From Fomitopsis serialis (lineage: Eukaryota; Basidiomycota; Agaricomycetes; Polyporales; Fomitopsidaceae): a stretch of 64,000 bases of DNA. The position numbers were made by a program, and so were the translations under genes. The notes under the pieces were generated by a model. The model had not been told where the DNA came from. It saw only the letters and a list, made by a program, of their open reading frames with translations, and made no database searches. Numbering within the stretch: position 1 is the stretch's first letter; each line of letters begins with the position of its first letter. The stretch spans positions 62,001 to 126,000 of the forward strand of contig NW_025954980.1 of NCBI RefSeq assembly GCF_022376445.1, written 5' to 3'. This document shows positions 1 through 11,827 of this stretch, one piece after another.

Positions 1-822
1 CGACCGAGTAATTGGGAGGGATCGCCTTCCGACCTTAGCGGACAAGGACACACTACCGTACATTGACTGCGTGGTGAAGGAGGTATATCGGTGAGTCCGT
101 GAACTGAAGAGACATAGTAGAGTCGCTGGAGCGTTATCCTGCAGCTGGAATCCTCCTGTTCCTCTCGGTAAGCTATTCAAGAGAAGCGTGCTTTCAGCAA
201 CTCACGGAGGCTCTGCAGGGATTCCGCACCACCTCACGGATGATGACGAATACCAAGGGTTCGACCTTCCCCGAGGTACCGGAGTGATAGCCAATCTCTG
301 GTACCTTCGGAACCACTGAGCCATTCGCATACTGCTGACCCTCGTCCAGGTCTATGTCCCACAGTGAAGAAGTCTACGGTGATCCCGACATCTTTCGCCC
401 AGAACGATTCCTCGACCCAGGTCTGCTTCACTCGGAGCTATCGGACCCGCGCAACATCGTGTTCGGGCACGGGCGAAGGTGCGCTACCAACGACAATCGT
501 CACAGGCAACGTCCACACTGAAATCCCACAGAATATGCCCGGGACGCCTATTCGCAGAAGCAAGCGTGTTCCTGGCGGTATCGAGCATCATAGCCACACT
601 CGACATCAGGAAAGCGCGGGACGACACGGGAAGGGAGGTCACCCCGGAGGCATCCTTCCTATCTGGGTTTGTCAGGTGAGTTGAGAACAAGTCGTGGTTG
701 CGTATTGGATGATCTGTCTAACGCTTCTTGGAAGTCACCCTCGGGACTTCGTATGCTCGATAACACCACGTTCTCCGGAGGCTGCTAGTCTCGTTGCGGA
801 CATGGTGGCATCGTCATCCTGA
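1..822 (+). CDS. cytochrome P450 monooxygenase, 3' part (cut by window start)
   Basis: Haem-thiolate monooxygenase of the microsomal (class II) type; substrate unknown. Exons read at 1-90, 145-167, 219-300, 350-478, 532-675 and about 735-822, all with GT-AG junctions in phase. They give, in order, the K-helix ExxR motif (KEVYR), the WNPPVPLG segment, the PERF motif (FRPERFLDP), the haem loop (FGHGRR then ICPGRLFAE, with the axial Cys) and a C-terminal tail ending in MVASSS. The N-terminal half and the I-helix lie outside the window. No frameshift is seen in this copy. It is closely related to the P450 at 20412-22636, which lies in the opposite orientation. The tail beyond the stop is duplicated as well, so the two copies arose by segmental inverted duplication. 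Confidence 0.88.
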
Positions 823-1334
823 ACATTGATATTGCCGCAGCGCACTGGCAAGGCTGTCTGTGGGTACCTCTGTTTGAGTGTTCGTGGCTCACTGCGAATC
901 AGTCACAGACGCATTGAAAATTGGTATGCATCTGTCTTTGACATGTGAGCAGGCATGTACGGATCCTCGTAACCTGTCAATGTCGTCTATATTTCACAGC
1001 GAGTCTTGTCGTCGATTCCGGGAATGTTATTCTTCTCTGTCCCGCCTTTCGCCCGAAGAGACGCTTCGCCCCGGATTCACCGGATGCAACGATAGCGGAT
1101 CTGGCAAACACCATCGCTGGTCGTGGACAAAGGTGAGCTGGGGCCTACTTGTTATGGCAAATCTGAAGTCAAGTCAAGTCATGCGCAGGGTATTTTCATG
1201 GCCACGTTTCTCGCAACATTGAACGACTTGCAGTAAACCGAGATCAAGAAAGATATTGGAGGTGAGCTTCTTTCTAGGACATTTATGTCGTCAGTCTTCG
1301 TCGTCATACGGGCTATGTCAGGCACACCGAGCAG
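1..1334. repeat. left arm of a diverged inverted duplication
   Basis: Bases 1-1334 match the reverse complement of about 19903-21236 at roughly 85-90% by eye. The match covers the P450 3' exons and introns and about 500 bp downstream. The first bases (cgaccgagtaattgggaggg) are found reversed at 21217-21236. The arm is probably longer but is cut by the window edge. The unique segment between the arms is about 18.5 kb. Confidence 0.85.
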
Positions 1335-2104
1335 TTGAAGATTCTAGTGGCTCCCTGTACGGCAAGCATATCGACGGGCGAGCATCATACTGCTTTCCAC
1401 GTTGAACGCGACGAACGGCTCCTCAGCTGCTACACTTCCAGTTGGATTTCGGGTGCCTCTTGGCATTCTCCGAGTCTAGCCACGCTGCTGTGCTCATGCC
1501 AAAGCGAATGCGTGCGGATTCACAATGGACTTGGTGTTGACTCTGATGATAATGGTCAACCGCGGACGAGTACAACCCTCATCGATTTACCCGGTGATCC
1601 TCGGCCAGTGTGTGTGAACAATGCAGTGCGCCAGTATTCGCACATGGTTATCCTTGAAGGACAAACACTGTACCAGGTATGGTTGCTCTCCTTGATCTGT
1701 TCGGTCATGGTCGGGTACGGCGAGAATCCCAAGATGCTGCACAGACACGTTGACGCTGCGATCCGGAGTTCGCAGGGTGTGGATGAGCATTCGCGAGCCC
1801 GGTTCAGTTCGGCATGCAAGGGGCGAGCACTGCCTTGTCGATCTGCGCGCGCCGCGGATGAAGATCCAGGGCGGGATCAACATGTTGCAACGCCAGGACA
1901 AGGGGATGATGCCAACTGCAGCGACGCGAATTGGTTGGCCAGACCGGGTCGTTGATCGAGCATGTGTTCGCCGCAGGACGACGCCGTCACGACGCCCAGG
2001 ACCTGATGCGATGTTGTTTCAGTCAATAACCGGCCGTGCCTTACTTCATAACTCATACATATACGCAGAGCGCAGGGAGTTCTCGACGATGACGACCCTC
2101 CGCC
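823..2104. other. intergenic: duplicated P450 downstream DNA, then nothing recognised
   Basis: 823-1334 is the downstream part of the inverted duplication. A + strand stretch ending at about 1136 (IADLANTIAGRGQR, followed by a gtgagc donor-like site) is partly conserved in the other copy (IASLANLVAGRGQR, ending at about 20110 on the minus strand), so it may be the relic of another exon. Between 1335 and 2104 open frames exist on both strands, but none shows a recognisable domain. I treat this stretch as non-coding, including the hemerythrin promoter. Confidence 0.5.
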
Positions 2105-3140
2105 ATGGCATCCGTACCCGCACTTCGCAAGGCACTTGCTTACTTTGAGGAACCCGCCCGCGGGCCGATTCCTGTGGACATCTATGAGGCTCAGTACTGG
2201 GAGATGGCAGGGGCACATGCGTGTCTGATGAACGGGCTACTGAACGTGTACCAAGTGAGTGACCGCCTTTCACGAACACAGGACGTGTCCAGGACGCTGA
2301 CCTCAGACTTGTGCATAGCAAGCGACATCCGTACCCAAAGAGAAAGAGAAAGACTTCGTTGGCTATGTTCTCCAATGGGTAGCAGCTCTAGAACACCATC
2401 ATCAGTGCGTGCTCCTGACAACGGCCAAGTAACAGGGGACTCGTGTCTGACACTGCTTTTGCAGTTGGGAGGAGAACATCTATTACCCTCTCTTCAATCC
2501 GAAGTTCGACACTTCCTCTATTGTGGCGGAACACGCGACCTTCACGGAGGGCATGCACAAGTTCGAGCAGTACCTCGTTTTTTGTCTCCCTTCGGGCGAG
2601 AAGTGGGGATACGACCAGGTCGCGGGACCTCACGATCAACAACCCTACGATGGTGAAAGGCTGAGAACGCTCGTGGATGCATTCATTGAGCCTCTCACGA
2701 AGCACGTAAGTCAGACACCTGAATGACTGGGAGGATGCTCTGAGACTAATGTACAGTGACAGTTCATGCAGGAGATCACGTACCTCGAACCGGCGAAGCT
2801 TCGCGCGTCCGGGTTGGCGGAAACGGAGGTCAAGCACATCGCCGACGTCAGCACCCAACATATGAAGGAGATGGTCAGTGCTCAGGCTCGTCCAACCGAG
2901 CATGTTCTCACAGAAGGGGCACCAGCCACCGACAACGTTCCTCGTTTACACGATTATACACTCACCACCAACGTCCGGCTTCCCACCCGTCCCAGGGCTC
3001 GTCAAGTCATTCTTGGGGCCATACGTGCTCTCGTTGCCCAACAGACGTGTACGTTCCCTGAAACCGCATCTGAACGAGGTTGGCTGATATTGTTTGAATC
3101 GAAGTATTGGCAATTCGCCCCGAAGAACGGTGTTTGCTAA
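2105..3140 (+). CDS. hemerythrin-like (HHE-domain) protein
   Basis: Six exons (2105-2254, 2319-2404, 2465-2705, 2763-2873, 2914-3048, 3105-3140) join in phase to 252 residues. The protein belongs to the fungal cytosolic hemerythrin-like family, whose helical bundle uses His and carboxylate side chains to bind a di-iron centre. Visible features are the start MASVPALRKALAYF, a His run at residues 76-79 followed by WEENIYYPLF, a second helix with VAEH (about residue 102), the segment FIEPLTKH and the C-terminal motifs FLVYTIIHSPP and YWQFAPKN. The last two are the usual end of this family. The ATG at 2105 is chosen because it opens the frame that splices cleanly. The stop lies 52 bp from the convergent MFS stop. 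The role in the cell (iron or oxygen binding) is inferred from the family only. Confidence 0.85.
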
Positions 3141-3191
3141 TGGGATAGATCATGTTACAACACTGGGCGGCTCATATACAACCTGTTCTCG

Positions 3192-5571
3192 TCAAAGGAC
3201 ATATCTGAAGTCACGATTCTGGATATCTGTCAGGTCGAGATACTCCTGTGTCGCGAGGATCGTCAGCAGCCTTTCCAGACCCGCGTCCGAGGTACCCACC
3301 TTCTCCAGCTTCCTCTCGACCGTGGTTCCATCCGCGAGCAGGACCTCGATGTACACATCATCGCGTCGTGTCTCTCGGCTCAGGTCGCGTTTCCTGTTCT
3401 CGCGCGCCAGCATACCGGATGATCAGCAGCAAGCCCATGCAGCAGAGGTAGCAGATGCCAATAACCGTCCACGGGACGTGGTTCCTGCATACCCAGCATG
3501 AGTGACAGGCTATATGCGGTAATAATTTGGAGAGCTGACCTGGGGACATACTGCGCCTGCCACATGAACGGGCCCGCTGAGTTGCCGACGCAGTAGCCGA
3601 TCAGCATGATCGCGTTGACTGTGACCTTCTTGGTGTGTCCCGCGGTGACGTTCGTCACCCAGGAGAGCGCGAGTACGAACGCCGTTACACTGATGTCTGA
3701 GAAAACACGCAAATCAGTCATCGTACGCGCCAGGGCAATCGAACGTTGGACGAGACTCACTCGTCAGCTCCTGCCCGCACAACAAGCCTGCCTTATTGCT
3801 CCACGGCAGAAAGTTCACCAGCAAGATGCCCAGCAGCGTCGGGAGATACCAGCACACGCCCACGTACGCCCTCGCGTTGTTCAGACGTGTCGCGAGGTTC
3901 ACGCCGGACGAGATCGTCAGCAGCTCGATCGCGCCGCTCACGAGGCTGAAGAGCGTCGTCTGCAGGTTCGAGAACCCGAAGGATCCATGATGATCTGCGT
4001 CTGGTTCGTGAGGCTGTTGGGCACGTTGTCGAGGGCGGAGAAGAGGAAGAAAGCCAGGTCTTCGGGTCGAGGAGGGCTCGTAGAATCTTGGCGCATACAT
4101 CAGTATTGGATATGCGATGAAGGGGGGCGGGGTACGCACTGTTCCTTCTTGAATGCTTGTTCTCACGCCCGTTTGGTTCACCTGCACGACGTCAATGAGA
4201 ACTGCGCGACGTCGCAGGTATCATGTTCACCTTCAGCCGCTGCACTGCGATGACTCGCTCCTCATGGGTGAGGAACCAGGCGTTAGTTGGGAGTCGGGGA
4301 ACATGAGCCTGCCAGAGTGTCGTAAGACCCGTGTTTGGCACAAAATGGTAAATCCACCAGAATGCAACGGAAGAGACTATGGTGATGGCACCGGTTATCA
4401 CGACGAGCCTGACGGTGCCATCATAAGCTATGTGCGGTGTCGATGCATCGAAGAAAGACGTTACCATTGCCAAGGCTCGAAGTTCGGCGTGTGGTATGCA
4501 ATGACCGAAGCTCACGAATCCAAGGATAATCTGAGCTGACAACGAGGGTCAGCATAGCATAGGCGGAAGGGATACACAAACTGCAAACCAGTTCCGTTCA
4601 TCATGACTAGCAAAAACCACTGGCCGTCATCGAAGCACAACACAGGAACGCCAGACACGCACACCAGTACCCGACCCTCAGTGTCTGTTCCTTGCGGGTG
4701 TAGAACATGGAGGTCACGACCATGAACCCGGGGTAACCGAACCCTCGCATATACCCAGCACGAAGCGGCACGCGAGCAAGCCTCCGAAGTCCTTGCAGGC
4801 TGCGTGGCACGCCATGGCCGTGCCCCAGATGAAGATGTTGACACTGGTTGGGGTTTCCGTAAGTCCTGCGACGGGACGCAGGATGTATGCGGGGTACTCG
4901 CCTGAGCCATTTGCCGACGGGCAGACGTTGCAGGGCGAGGTTCTGGGGGTACTCAAAGACGAGGTAGCTGATGTAGAAGATCGTCCCGAGCCTGGCGGAA
5001 CCACGTCAACATGCGAGACGCGCGTGAGAGAGGCGGGCGCACCAGTTGTATCTGTGTAGGTCAAGTTGAGACAGCCTGTATGCGCGGAAAAAGCGAATGC
5101 TGCTCACTCGTTCGTGGTCAAGTGCGTTGCCGTCCTGTGTGTGGTTCGCGTCAGCGGACACGCGACCAGCTTCTGACTCACTTTAGACCCAGGATCGCCG
5201 CATTCCCAAGCGTGAGTTTGTCCATATACTGCACCCAATAAATCGCTACATCGCACATAATCATCGTCGTACCCTCAGCTTCCATCGCAAGATAGCCCAC
5301 ACTCACTGCACATAAGCGGCATGATATGCCAGTCGATCTTCCTCCGCACCCGCAACGCTTCCTGCGGGTCCACCTGAGTGACCGTGCCCGCCACGAGCTG
5401 CGCACCCGTATCGACCTCGTTCGTGAACACTGCGACGTGCACCTCTGGCTGCTTCTCGTTGACGATGACGTCTTTGGTGTCGACGGAAGCTCGCTCGGAA
5501 CCGGTTCGGGTCGCCATGGCGGTAAGTTCTGCGTGGTTCAGCAGGTCTTCAGCGAGAAGAGGGCACTTCAC
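3192..5571 (-). CDS. MFS transporter, Dal5/allantoate-permease-like, with apparent frameshift
   Basis: Many short exons encode a 12-TM anion:cation symporter-type MFS protein. The acidic cytosolic N-terminus leads into RRKIDWHIMPLMC (TM1 entry), then YWVQYMDKLTLGNAAILGLK, LNIFIWGTAMACHAACKDF and the conserved CRFVLGICEGS...MFYTRKEQTLRVGYW loop of the Dal5 family. The C-tail is EYLDLTDIQNRDFRYVL. These carriers import ureides, vitamins or small organic anions; the substrate here is unknown. The ATG at 5571 opens the frame; 5517 (MATRTGSERAS) is an alternative start. Near 4724 one base appears to be missing between GSVTPG and FMVV. It is paralogous to 26447-28905, with the same ends and similar exon order. 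It lies divergent from the kinase and convergent with the hemerythrin gene. Confidence 0.82.
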
Positions 5572-6758
5572 TTCGTGGGAGGGTCAGGCCTATCATGCCG
5601 ATACCGGGGGACAAGCATCGAGGGGGCGAGGTATTGAGCGGCTTCTACGGAGCGGCGTGCGTCTTCGCGAAGCATCCGCCTTTCTACGCTGAGCGAGAAG
5701 ACCCTGTGAAAGCAAGAAGAAGATAGTTGTCAGTGCATGAGAAGATAGGTACCAAGTTCACCAGACCGTTATCGCACACTACCTTTAGAGTTACACTGGA
5801 GTTACAGGCTGGGGGACGCGCACGAACCGTTGGACACCACTGGTTCTGGGCGTGAAACACTCACGCTTGCCGTATGATCGTTCCTGCAATCCTTTCCGTG
5901 GAGGAGCAAAGGCCGCCATCGTTTCTCCGACGCGGTAGCGACGCTCATAGCTTCCCAGGCCGGTCATACCGCAAAGCGTTGTCTGCGGCAGCCGCAAACA
6001 CGCCGAAGGCGAAGAGATGTTTATCATAGGTGCCGTAGTGTTCTCTCCTGGCTGTGTGAGTAGTGAGTGCGGGCTTGCAATGATTTGAGAGTGTATAACG
6101 AGAATACTGCATCACCAGGACGCAGTATCGCGCTCGACTCGGTCGGACCGATTTCAAGGTTGTGATCAATGGGGCCCTCATGGTCAGCGATACGCAGATT
6201 GCTGGCGAGTGCAGAATTGGAGCGAGTGCAGAATTGGAGTAGGAGTTTCACTAGACCACGATTGAAGGCATATACGAGATTAAGAGAGTATTCATGAGGC
6301 TCATGCAATGATTGAAGGTTTGTAACAAACGAGAGCTGGCAGTGGCGGTGGCAGCACTGCCAGCAGCAGCAAGAATTGGTCTCTGCCACGGAGCGCCGGT
6401 GCCACCCACGGAGCCCCGGGCCGGAGGCTGCACTCGTAAGTTACTCAACGTTACTCAACGCCTGGGCCAGAGTCTCGTTGTGGCGATGCTTGGCTCGTAT
6501 TGGCGCATAACCAGGATTATCATCAAATATTCACTCCATGTAGAACACCATCATAGTGCAACGTATGAAGCGTTTTATACGATTAGCGCGAGGCATCATG
6601 TATGGCACAATTGAGGGTGAGGATAACCCCAAGTCAACTCGAGCAGCATGCGCAGGCCAACTCGCGCCGATATACACCAGCGCTTGACTAAATGTAATAC
6701 CCTCCTCCTCCTCCTCCTCCTCCTCCTCGTCGGCCCTCTTATCCCCCCATTGCGTGTT
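5572..6758. other. intergenic between divergent MFS and kinase genes
   Basis: No gene recognised. Contains a perfect 17-bp tandem duplication (cgagtgcagaattggag twice, about 6209-6243) and two diverged copies of a short motif (tgcaatgatt followed by ...acgag, about 6077 and 6304). It also contains the CTC microsatellite annotated separately. It probably carries both promoters. Confidence 0.5.
6702..6728 (+). repeat. (CTC)9 microsatellite in the kinase leader
   Basis: An uninterrupted CTC run lies 30 bp upstream of the kinase ATG at 6759. Pyrimidine-rich tracts are common near fungal transcription starts, so it may form part of the core promoter or 5' UTR. Confidence 0.8.
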
Positions 6759-8204
6759 ATGACCACCGCTCCTGGCTTCGACAACGACTACTTCCCTGCT
6801 CGCCTCAATGCCCCGCTGAAAGCTGGCCGCTATAAGATTCGCCGTAAGCTCGGCGAGGGCGTGTCCTCGTCTTCTTGGATTGTCTACGACGAGGATGGCG
6901 AGTGAGTGAGCGTTCCAGCTGTGTTCCCAACGCACCGTTGCTCATCTCCGCAGGCGAGGCTACAAGTACCTCGCTGCCAAGATTCTGACCGTCGACGCCA
7001 CAAAACGACATGGCACGGGCCAGATGCGCGAGCTCGAGTTCATGAAGGAGATCAGAGGGTGGAAAGACTCTGACCACCTTCCCCTGCTACGTGATCACTT
7101 TGTTGAGCGTGGCCCGCGGGGCGAACATCTGTGTCTGGTCATGGACCTTTACAGCACCTCTGTCTCGGCCCTGCGTCGTTCAGCACCTCACAAGGCGCTG
7201 CCGCCTTACATGACGCGAAACATTATCATGATGCTGGTGGAAGCTCTCGTCCAGCTGCACTCAATGCGCATAGTCCACACAGGTCAGCCGGTAACTCGCT
7301 CGTCGCCGTACCATCTACAATTATTCACATCTGTACAGATGTGAAGCTAGACAACCTCCTCTTCGGCAACTCGCTTTATTACTGGGAAGAGGACCTCGAC
7401 CGCTTCCTCGAGGCAAACCCAGCCGAGACAGACGGTAGCTTCGAGCTTGACGGCGAGAGCTACCCCCTCCTCAAGTCCCAACCAATCCCACACGGCTATT
7501 CCTGGGATACCAACGCGTTCGAAGCCGAGTTGATGCTCATCTACCTAGTGGACTACGGCCAAGGTCAGCGACTAACCGAAGCACTGCAGAGAGCCTCATA
7601 ACCCCCACAGCCCAGCGCGCGGGCGAGCAGCCTACGACCGACTGCTTCAGCGCGTACGCCCTCCGCGCCCCGAAGTTATTCTCCAGTCTGACTTTGGGCC
7701 AGGACTGGACATCTGGGCCGTCGGCTGCATTGTACGCTCCTGTATGCATCACGCGGGCTTTGTGATCTGATTTTTGCGCAGACGTTCGAGCTCCTTGTGG
7801 GCCGCTGGCTCTTCCACCCGGAAGAGGGCGAGGACTGGAGTGTGGAGGACGACCACCTCGCGAAGATGATGGAGATGACCGGCCAACGCTTCCCCGCGCC
7901 GATGCTCGAACGTGCGAAGCGGCGAAAGGAGTTTTTCGATGACGATGGTACGGCTCGGTTCAGTCCCATCCATGTTAGTTCATACTCAGCCCCGATGACA
8001 GGCAACCTCCTGCGCATTTCGGAGCTCATACCGAGCAGTCTGGAAACCGCCATGGCGAACTACAAGGTACCGGGCCTCTCGGAGGACGAGATCAAGAAGG
8101 CGGCGGACTTCATCCGCGCCTGTTTGCGTTTCGACTACTCGGAACGTGCCACGGCGGAGGAGTTGCAAGATCACGCGTTCCTGGCAGACGCGTTCAAATG
8201 CTAG
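6759..8204 (+). CDS. SRPK-like serine/threonine protein kinase
   Basis: Six exons (6759-6901, 6954-7282, 7339-7563, 7616-7731, 7782-7947, 8002-8204) join in phase to 393 residues. The compact kinase has its Gly loop at LGEGVSSSSW (residues 31-40), the VAIK-type Lys at 57 (YLAAKIL), the catalytic loop HTDVKLDN (base Asp158), a DYG instead of DFG (Asp229), RPEVIL in place of APE, and LDIWAVGC in helix F. HTD-K-N and the insert between the catalytic and DYG motifs are typical of the SRPK family, which phosphorylates SR splicing factors. Fungal genomes carry many expanded, substrate-unknown members and this is probably one. The acceptor at 7616 rather than 7611 is required to keep the RPPRPEVIL frame. 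No frameshift seen. Confidence 0.9.
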
Positions 8205-8231
8205 GGCACAACTAAAGGATAGTGTAGGATA

Positions 8232-8520
8232 GCCCACTCATGTACCGATTGTGCTGGTGATGTCGGGTCTAGGTTGTATGCAGTAGCCATGAGGCAGGCC
8301 TTCCATTGCACCGCGAAGAACGCCGGTCGCCCACTGAGCGCTGATTTTAAGAGCCCGAGAAAACTGCTCAGCTTCATCGAGCAGATGTGTGCACCTTGTA
8401 TGAGATTGTACTGGTGTTATCGGGTCGCGGCGTATACAATAGGGTTTGAGGAATACATATATGGAGAGGCGGTCCTTCCATGCGCCGCGCGGCGTCTCCC
8501 ACTGGGCGCTGATCCTACGA
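8232..8520 (+). repeat. two diverged direct copies of a ~115-bp unit
   Basis: The copy at 8232-8350 (gtgctggtgatgtcgggtct ... cactgagcgctgattttaag) aligns with about 8400-8515 (gtactggtgttatcgggtcg ... cactgggcgctgatcctacg). No coding potential is shared between them. It may be a decayed MITE or a local duplication. Confidence 0.6.
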
Positions 8521-9057
8521 AAATGAGACCTCGGACAAGCACGGTCAAGCACGCGTGTGCGTTTGAATCCTGACAATATAATATCGAACTGCTCACCACA
8601 GCGTACCCGGCCGTCTGATGCAAGTGCAATACGCACGGAGGCAGTAGGCTGCAGCTCCAGATGTCTACGAAACGCATCGCTGTGGGCGAGCAAACCCCCG
8701 GTCGGCGAGTGGAGTCGCCACACAGATGGGCATTAGCCCTCTTCGACCACTCAGTTGATTTTGCACCAACGGACACGTGCCGGTGCAGCGCACTGAAATA
8801 CGTCTGCGATGACTTACTGGGGTACGTCAACTTCAGATGCGGGGTGTGTCGATGGCACGGGTAGACAGATAAGATGCACATGTCGATGTTTCCTGTCTGA
8901 AGGACAAACCACCAATACTAGAAAGAGGCATCACATACCTACTGTATTGCCTTTGGAAATCCCGTTGAAGCCAACGAGTCAGAATGCGATTGGCAAGGGC
9001 ACAAGACAGGATTACCGAAGAACGAACTGTCGGATTGGTACAACTGCTAAGTACCTT

Positions 9058-9133
9058 GCTGCACCCGCGGAAGCCGCGGCACGACCACCTTGAATCTAAC
9101 GCGTGCATTCGTCTAACCCGCGGGCGTACACAC
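9058..9133 (+). repeat. inverted repeat arm A (~76 bp)
   Basis: Reverse complement of about 11828-11908. Both carry the core gcacccgcggaagcc, then accttgaatcta, then gcgtgcattcgtcta. The arms flank the Kre9-like and small unknown genes 2.7 kb apart. They are probably two copies of one short transposon rather than one element. Confidence 0.7.
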
Positions 9134-9480
9134 ATGCATGTCATCGCGTCCATCACCAGCACTGTCAGCTAACAATCCATAGCCAGTCAGAACCAACACG
9201 CCCGTAAAATAATAATGAAAGAGACAAGAAACCAAGCGGGCAAGTGGGCACCCCCAGCCCACCCGCCTACGCAGGTATACATTACGACAGCAGCGCCGGA
9301 GGTACAGTACACCTCCCTGATAGCCAGCCCCCAACCGTGACAGCCGTGCTCCCGATCCTGATAGCCTGAAAGCGTCGTATAGCGTGTGCGTGCGTGGTCT
9401 GCTTCCGCGGCAGAAGTCCCGGTCCGTACTCGGCTGCAGACACCGTGATCGCCCAGCCGCGTCCTCGTCCGCGCCTGCAG

Positions 9481-10463
9481 CTAGAGGACGGAGAACGCGC
9501 CGCAGAGCACGCTCATGAGCAGCACGCTCGTGATCGTGACGATCTGGAACGCCGCGCCGTCGACGCCGGTCCACGCGCGCATGCCCGTGCTCGCGAACGT
9601 CGTCGCGAACTGCGCGGTGGGGTTCGGCGCGCCGGAGATGGAGACGGTGGGCGCGCTCGCGTCGGGCGAGGGCGTGGACGAGTTGGTCGAGTCGGAGATG
9701 GTGAAGGTGGAGGACGAGGTGTAGAGGAGGCCGTGCGTGTAGTTAACGAACATGACGTAGTAGTCGTCGCCCGTGGGCAGGTCTTGGATGTAGACGTTGA
9801 TGCTGCTCATGGATTCGGGCACTGTGGGAGGAACGGTGGTCAGTCCGGTGTCTGTTAGGGAGCGGGAGAAGGCGGGATGCAGCTGAACGCTGAACGTCCG
9901 GACCGGGGCGGTGCAGCCGATGCGTGCAAAGTTCGTCGATGGAGCGCATATAGTCTCACTTCACAGCTAAGTCCATATCGTCGGGCCCCGCGCCTTTCGA
10001 ACACAATAGGCGGGGTCCAGGCGGCTTGGTATGGTGGACTTAGCTGCAATGTGATGCTTTTCTCCGGATCGCAGCTGCGGGAAGTCTACGCCATGCCGAC
10101 GTATTGAACCACCTCAAGCCTTCATTCTACTCCGCTCGGTGTGAAGAGCGGAACACGTACCAAGATGCGCAACATATGATAGCCCCGACGTGCTCAATCT
10201 CTGCAGCTCAATGTCGAACTGCGTCACCCCGTCATCTAGTCCCTTCGTCCAAGAGATCAGGTTCGTCTGCCCGTTCGTCCAGACCACGCCGTTCGCCGGT
10301 TCTGTGATATTCCAATCTGCACCCCAAAAACGCCGTTAGCAAGCCCTGCACATCGCCGCCGTTCGTCTCGCTCACAGTCTGCCTTTGCGAGCGGTACCAG
10401 ACACCACGCAAGGAGGATGGTCAGAAGGCCCGTCGGGACAAGCGAGAAGAGCCGGTGCTGCAT
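9481..10463 (-). CDS. secreted GPI-type Kre9/Knh1-like protein
   Basis: Small Ser/Thr-rich secretory protein of the Kre9/Knh1 (beta-1,6-glucan-associated) family found in fungal walls. Exon 1 (10376-10463) encodes a signal peptide (MQHRLFSLVP then TGLLTILLAWCLVPLAKA). Exon 2 (10161-10316) carries the family core WNITEPANGVVWTNGQTNLISW as WxxTxPxxGxxWxxG. The 3' exons give INVYIQDLPTGDDYYVMFVNYTHG and an Ser/Thr/Pro stalk. The protein ends in a hydrophobic tail (SVLLMSVLCGAFSVL) that fits a GPI-attachment signal. The middle exon near 9850-9975 is uncertain. An intron ending at about 9823 has a good CTAAC branch point, but its donor could be either of two sites. Confidence 0.8.
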
Positions 10464-10967
10464 CCTGTCGAGGAATACGACGCTCGCGACGCCGGCGGAG
10501 GATGAAGGAGCGTAGAGAAGGACCGATGTGGAGGGGTAGCCCGGGGGGAGGGACGGAGGCGAAGACTGCGAGGTGCGAACAACGGCGCTGCCTTTCCGTC
10601 CCCGTCGCCGCCGAGCAGTCGCCGCCACAGCCACAGCCTGTGTGTTCCTATTTGTGATGTGGCGGTTCCTGGCCCTGATGCTGCCCTGGATCCCTCCACG
10701 GCTCGACGGCAGGTTTTCTCTCCTCCCGTCACGACGATGTCGAGTTCATGTCGAGTTCATGTCGAGGTCGGAATCGTGTGTCACGACGGTGCCAAGTATT
10801 AATTGCAACTTGCTTGAGTTAGTGTCCCACCCGGTTTGCAGGGTAATACCTCCTCCGCTGTGTCGGTTGTGGCGCGACCGCCTCGGACCTGTTTTAAGTC
10901 GCGTACCACTGTACTTAGTCCAATACTGTGCCCACCAAACTCGCGCCGCCCCCGAGATCCACAAAAC
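10464..10967. other. intergenic, divergent promoters
   Basis: No gene recognised. A short tandem (gtcgagttcat, two full copies) lies at about 10739-10763. The region should hold the promoters of the Kre9-like (-) and small unknown (+) genes. Confidence 0.4.
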
Positions 10968-11575
10968 ATGCCGAAGGCGGCCACATCAGAATACAGGGCT
11001 CGGAGGCCAGTCACTCGAGTCCAGATGAAGAGCACGGCGCGGCCGTCGCAGGAGGAGTCCGAGTCGGGAGCGGAGGAGTCGGTGTTATCGACTGTGAGTA
11101 TGTCGTCGGTGAGTCACATTGTGCAGTCATGAGCAGGGCACTGATGGCGTGAGTGTATCTACAACAGACAACTCGTCACCTACAAGCCGTCGCTTAGGGC
11201 GCGACGGTTTGTCGCGCATGCACGCAGGTGGAACGCAGGCTTTGAGGTATGTGACCCCTATGTTGACTCAGATTGATCATTCCTCGCGACTCGAGCAATG
11301 CTGATGATACTTCGCAGAGTGATGACGAGGCTGCGATTGATGTGCGCGAGCATGTTCGCCTACTACATCTCGCGGCCGACATGATTGAAGAGCAATTAGA
11401 CGTCGCGGATCCACAGTTCATCGAGAACGCTATGCGCGCGACCCGCTCGGCAGCAAGGTGGGCTCGAGATATCGAGGAGCACGAAAAGCGCCTTGCCATG
11501 CCTACGAATGCCCACGAACGCGGGCAGGCACTGTCCCCGAATATTATCGGCTACAAGTACAACGCAGGACGCTGA
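10968..11575 (+). CDS. small hypothetical protein
   Basis: I do not recognise a family. Three exons (10968-11093, about 11190-11249, about 11320-11575) join in phase to about 148 residues. The start is MPKAATSEYRARRPVTRVQM, followed by a Ser/Glu-rich stretch (PSQEESESGAEESV), a short basic exon (PSLRARRFVAHARRW) and an acidic-helical C-terminus (SDDEAAIDVREHVRLLHLA then EEHEKRLAMP), ending in GYKYNAGR. No signal peptide or TM. Probably a nuclear or cytosolic helical protein. The second acceptor is a choice between nearby AGs; the one used avoids an in-frame stop. Moderate confidence that it is a real gene. Confidence 0.5.
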
Positions 11576-11827
11576 CTCGCCCCATTCAATATTCGATCTC
11601 ACTGCAGTGTCTCTGCTACGAAGTCACCCAGTACAATATGATGACGTCTTCACTAATTAATCTTAGGCACAGTGTCCGGGGCGGTCGCGTCACAGCCATC
11701 ATAGTGGGGTTCGAAATGCCCTGCAAACCCGCCGGTGGGACACTAATATCAAGCGGGAGGTTCGTTGAAAGACACCGCTACGACGATGCTCCTCTTGTTC
11801 GCTTGGTTCTTGCTCTGCATGGTGTGT

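Larger units (their letters stand above)
8205..9480. other. intergenic with two repeat families
   Basis: No gene recognised. 8232-8350 and about 8395-8515 are diverged direct copies of one unit (shared blocks include ggcggtccttccatgcgccg-like and cccactg(a/g)gcgctgat). 9058-9133 is one arm of an inverted repeat whose partner is at about 11828-11908. The rest up to 9480 is the 3' side of the Kre9/Knh1-like gene. Confidence 0.5.

Noticed and set aside
1335..1955. 206-codon + strand open frame
   Set aside because: No domain, low-complexity composition, overlapped by equally long antisense frames, and no splice partner.
7564..7616. Frameshift in the kinase near RPEVIL
   Set aside because: Using the acceptor five bases further on keeps the frame and the motif.
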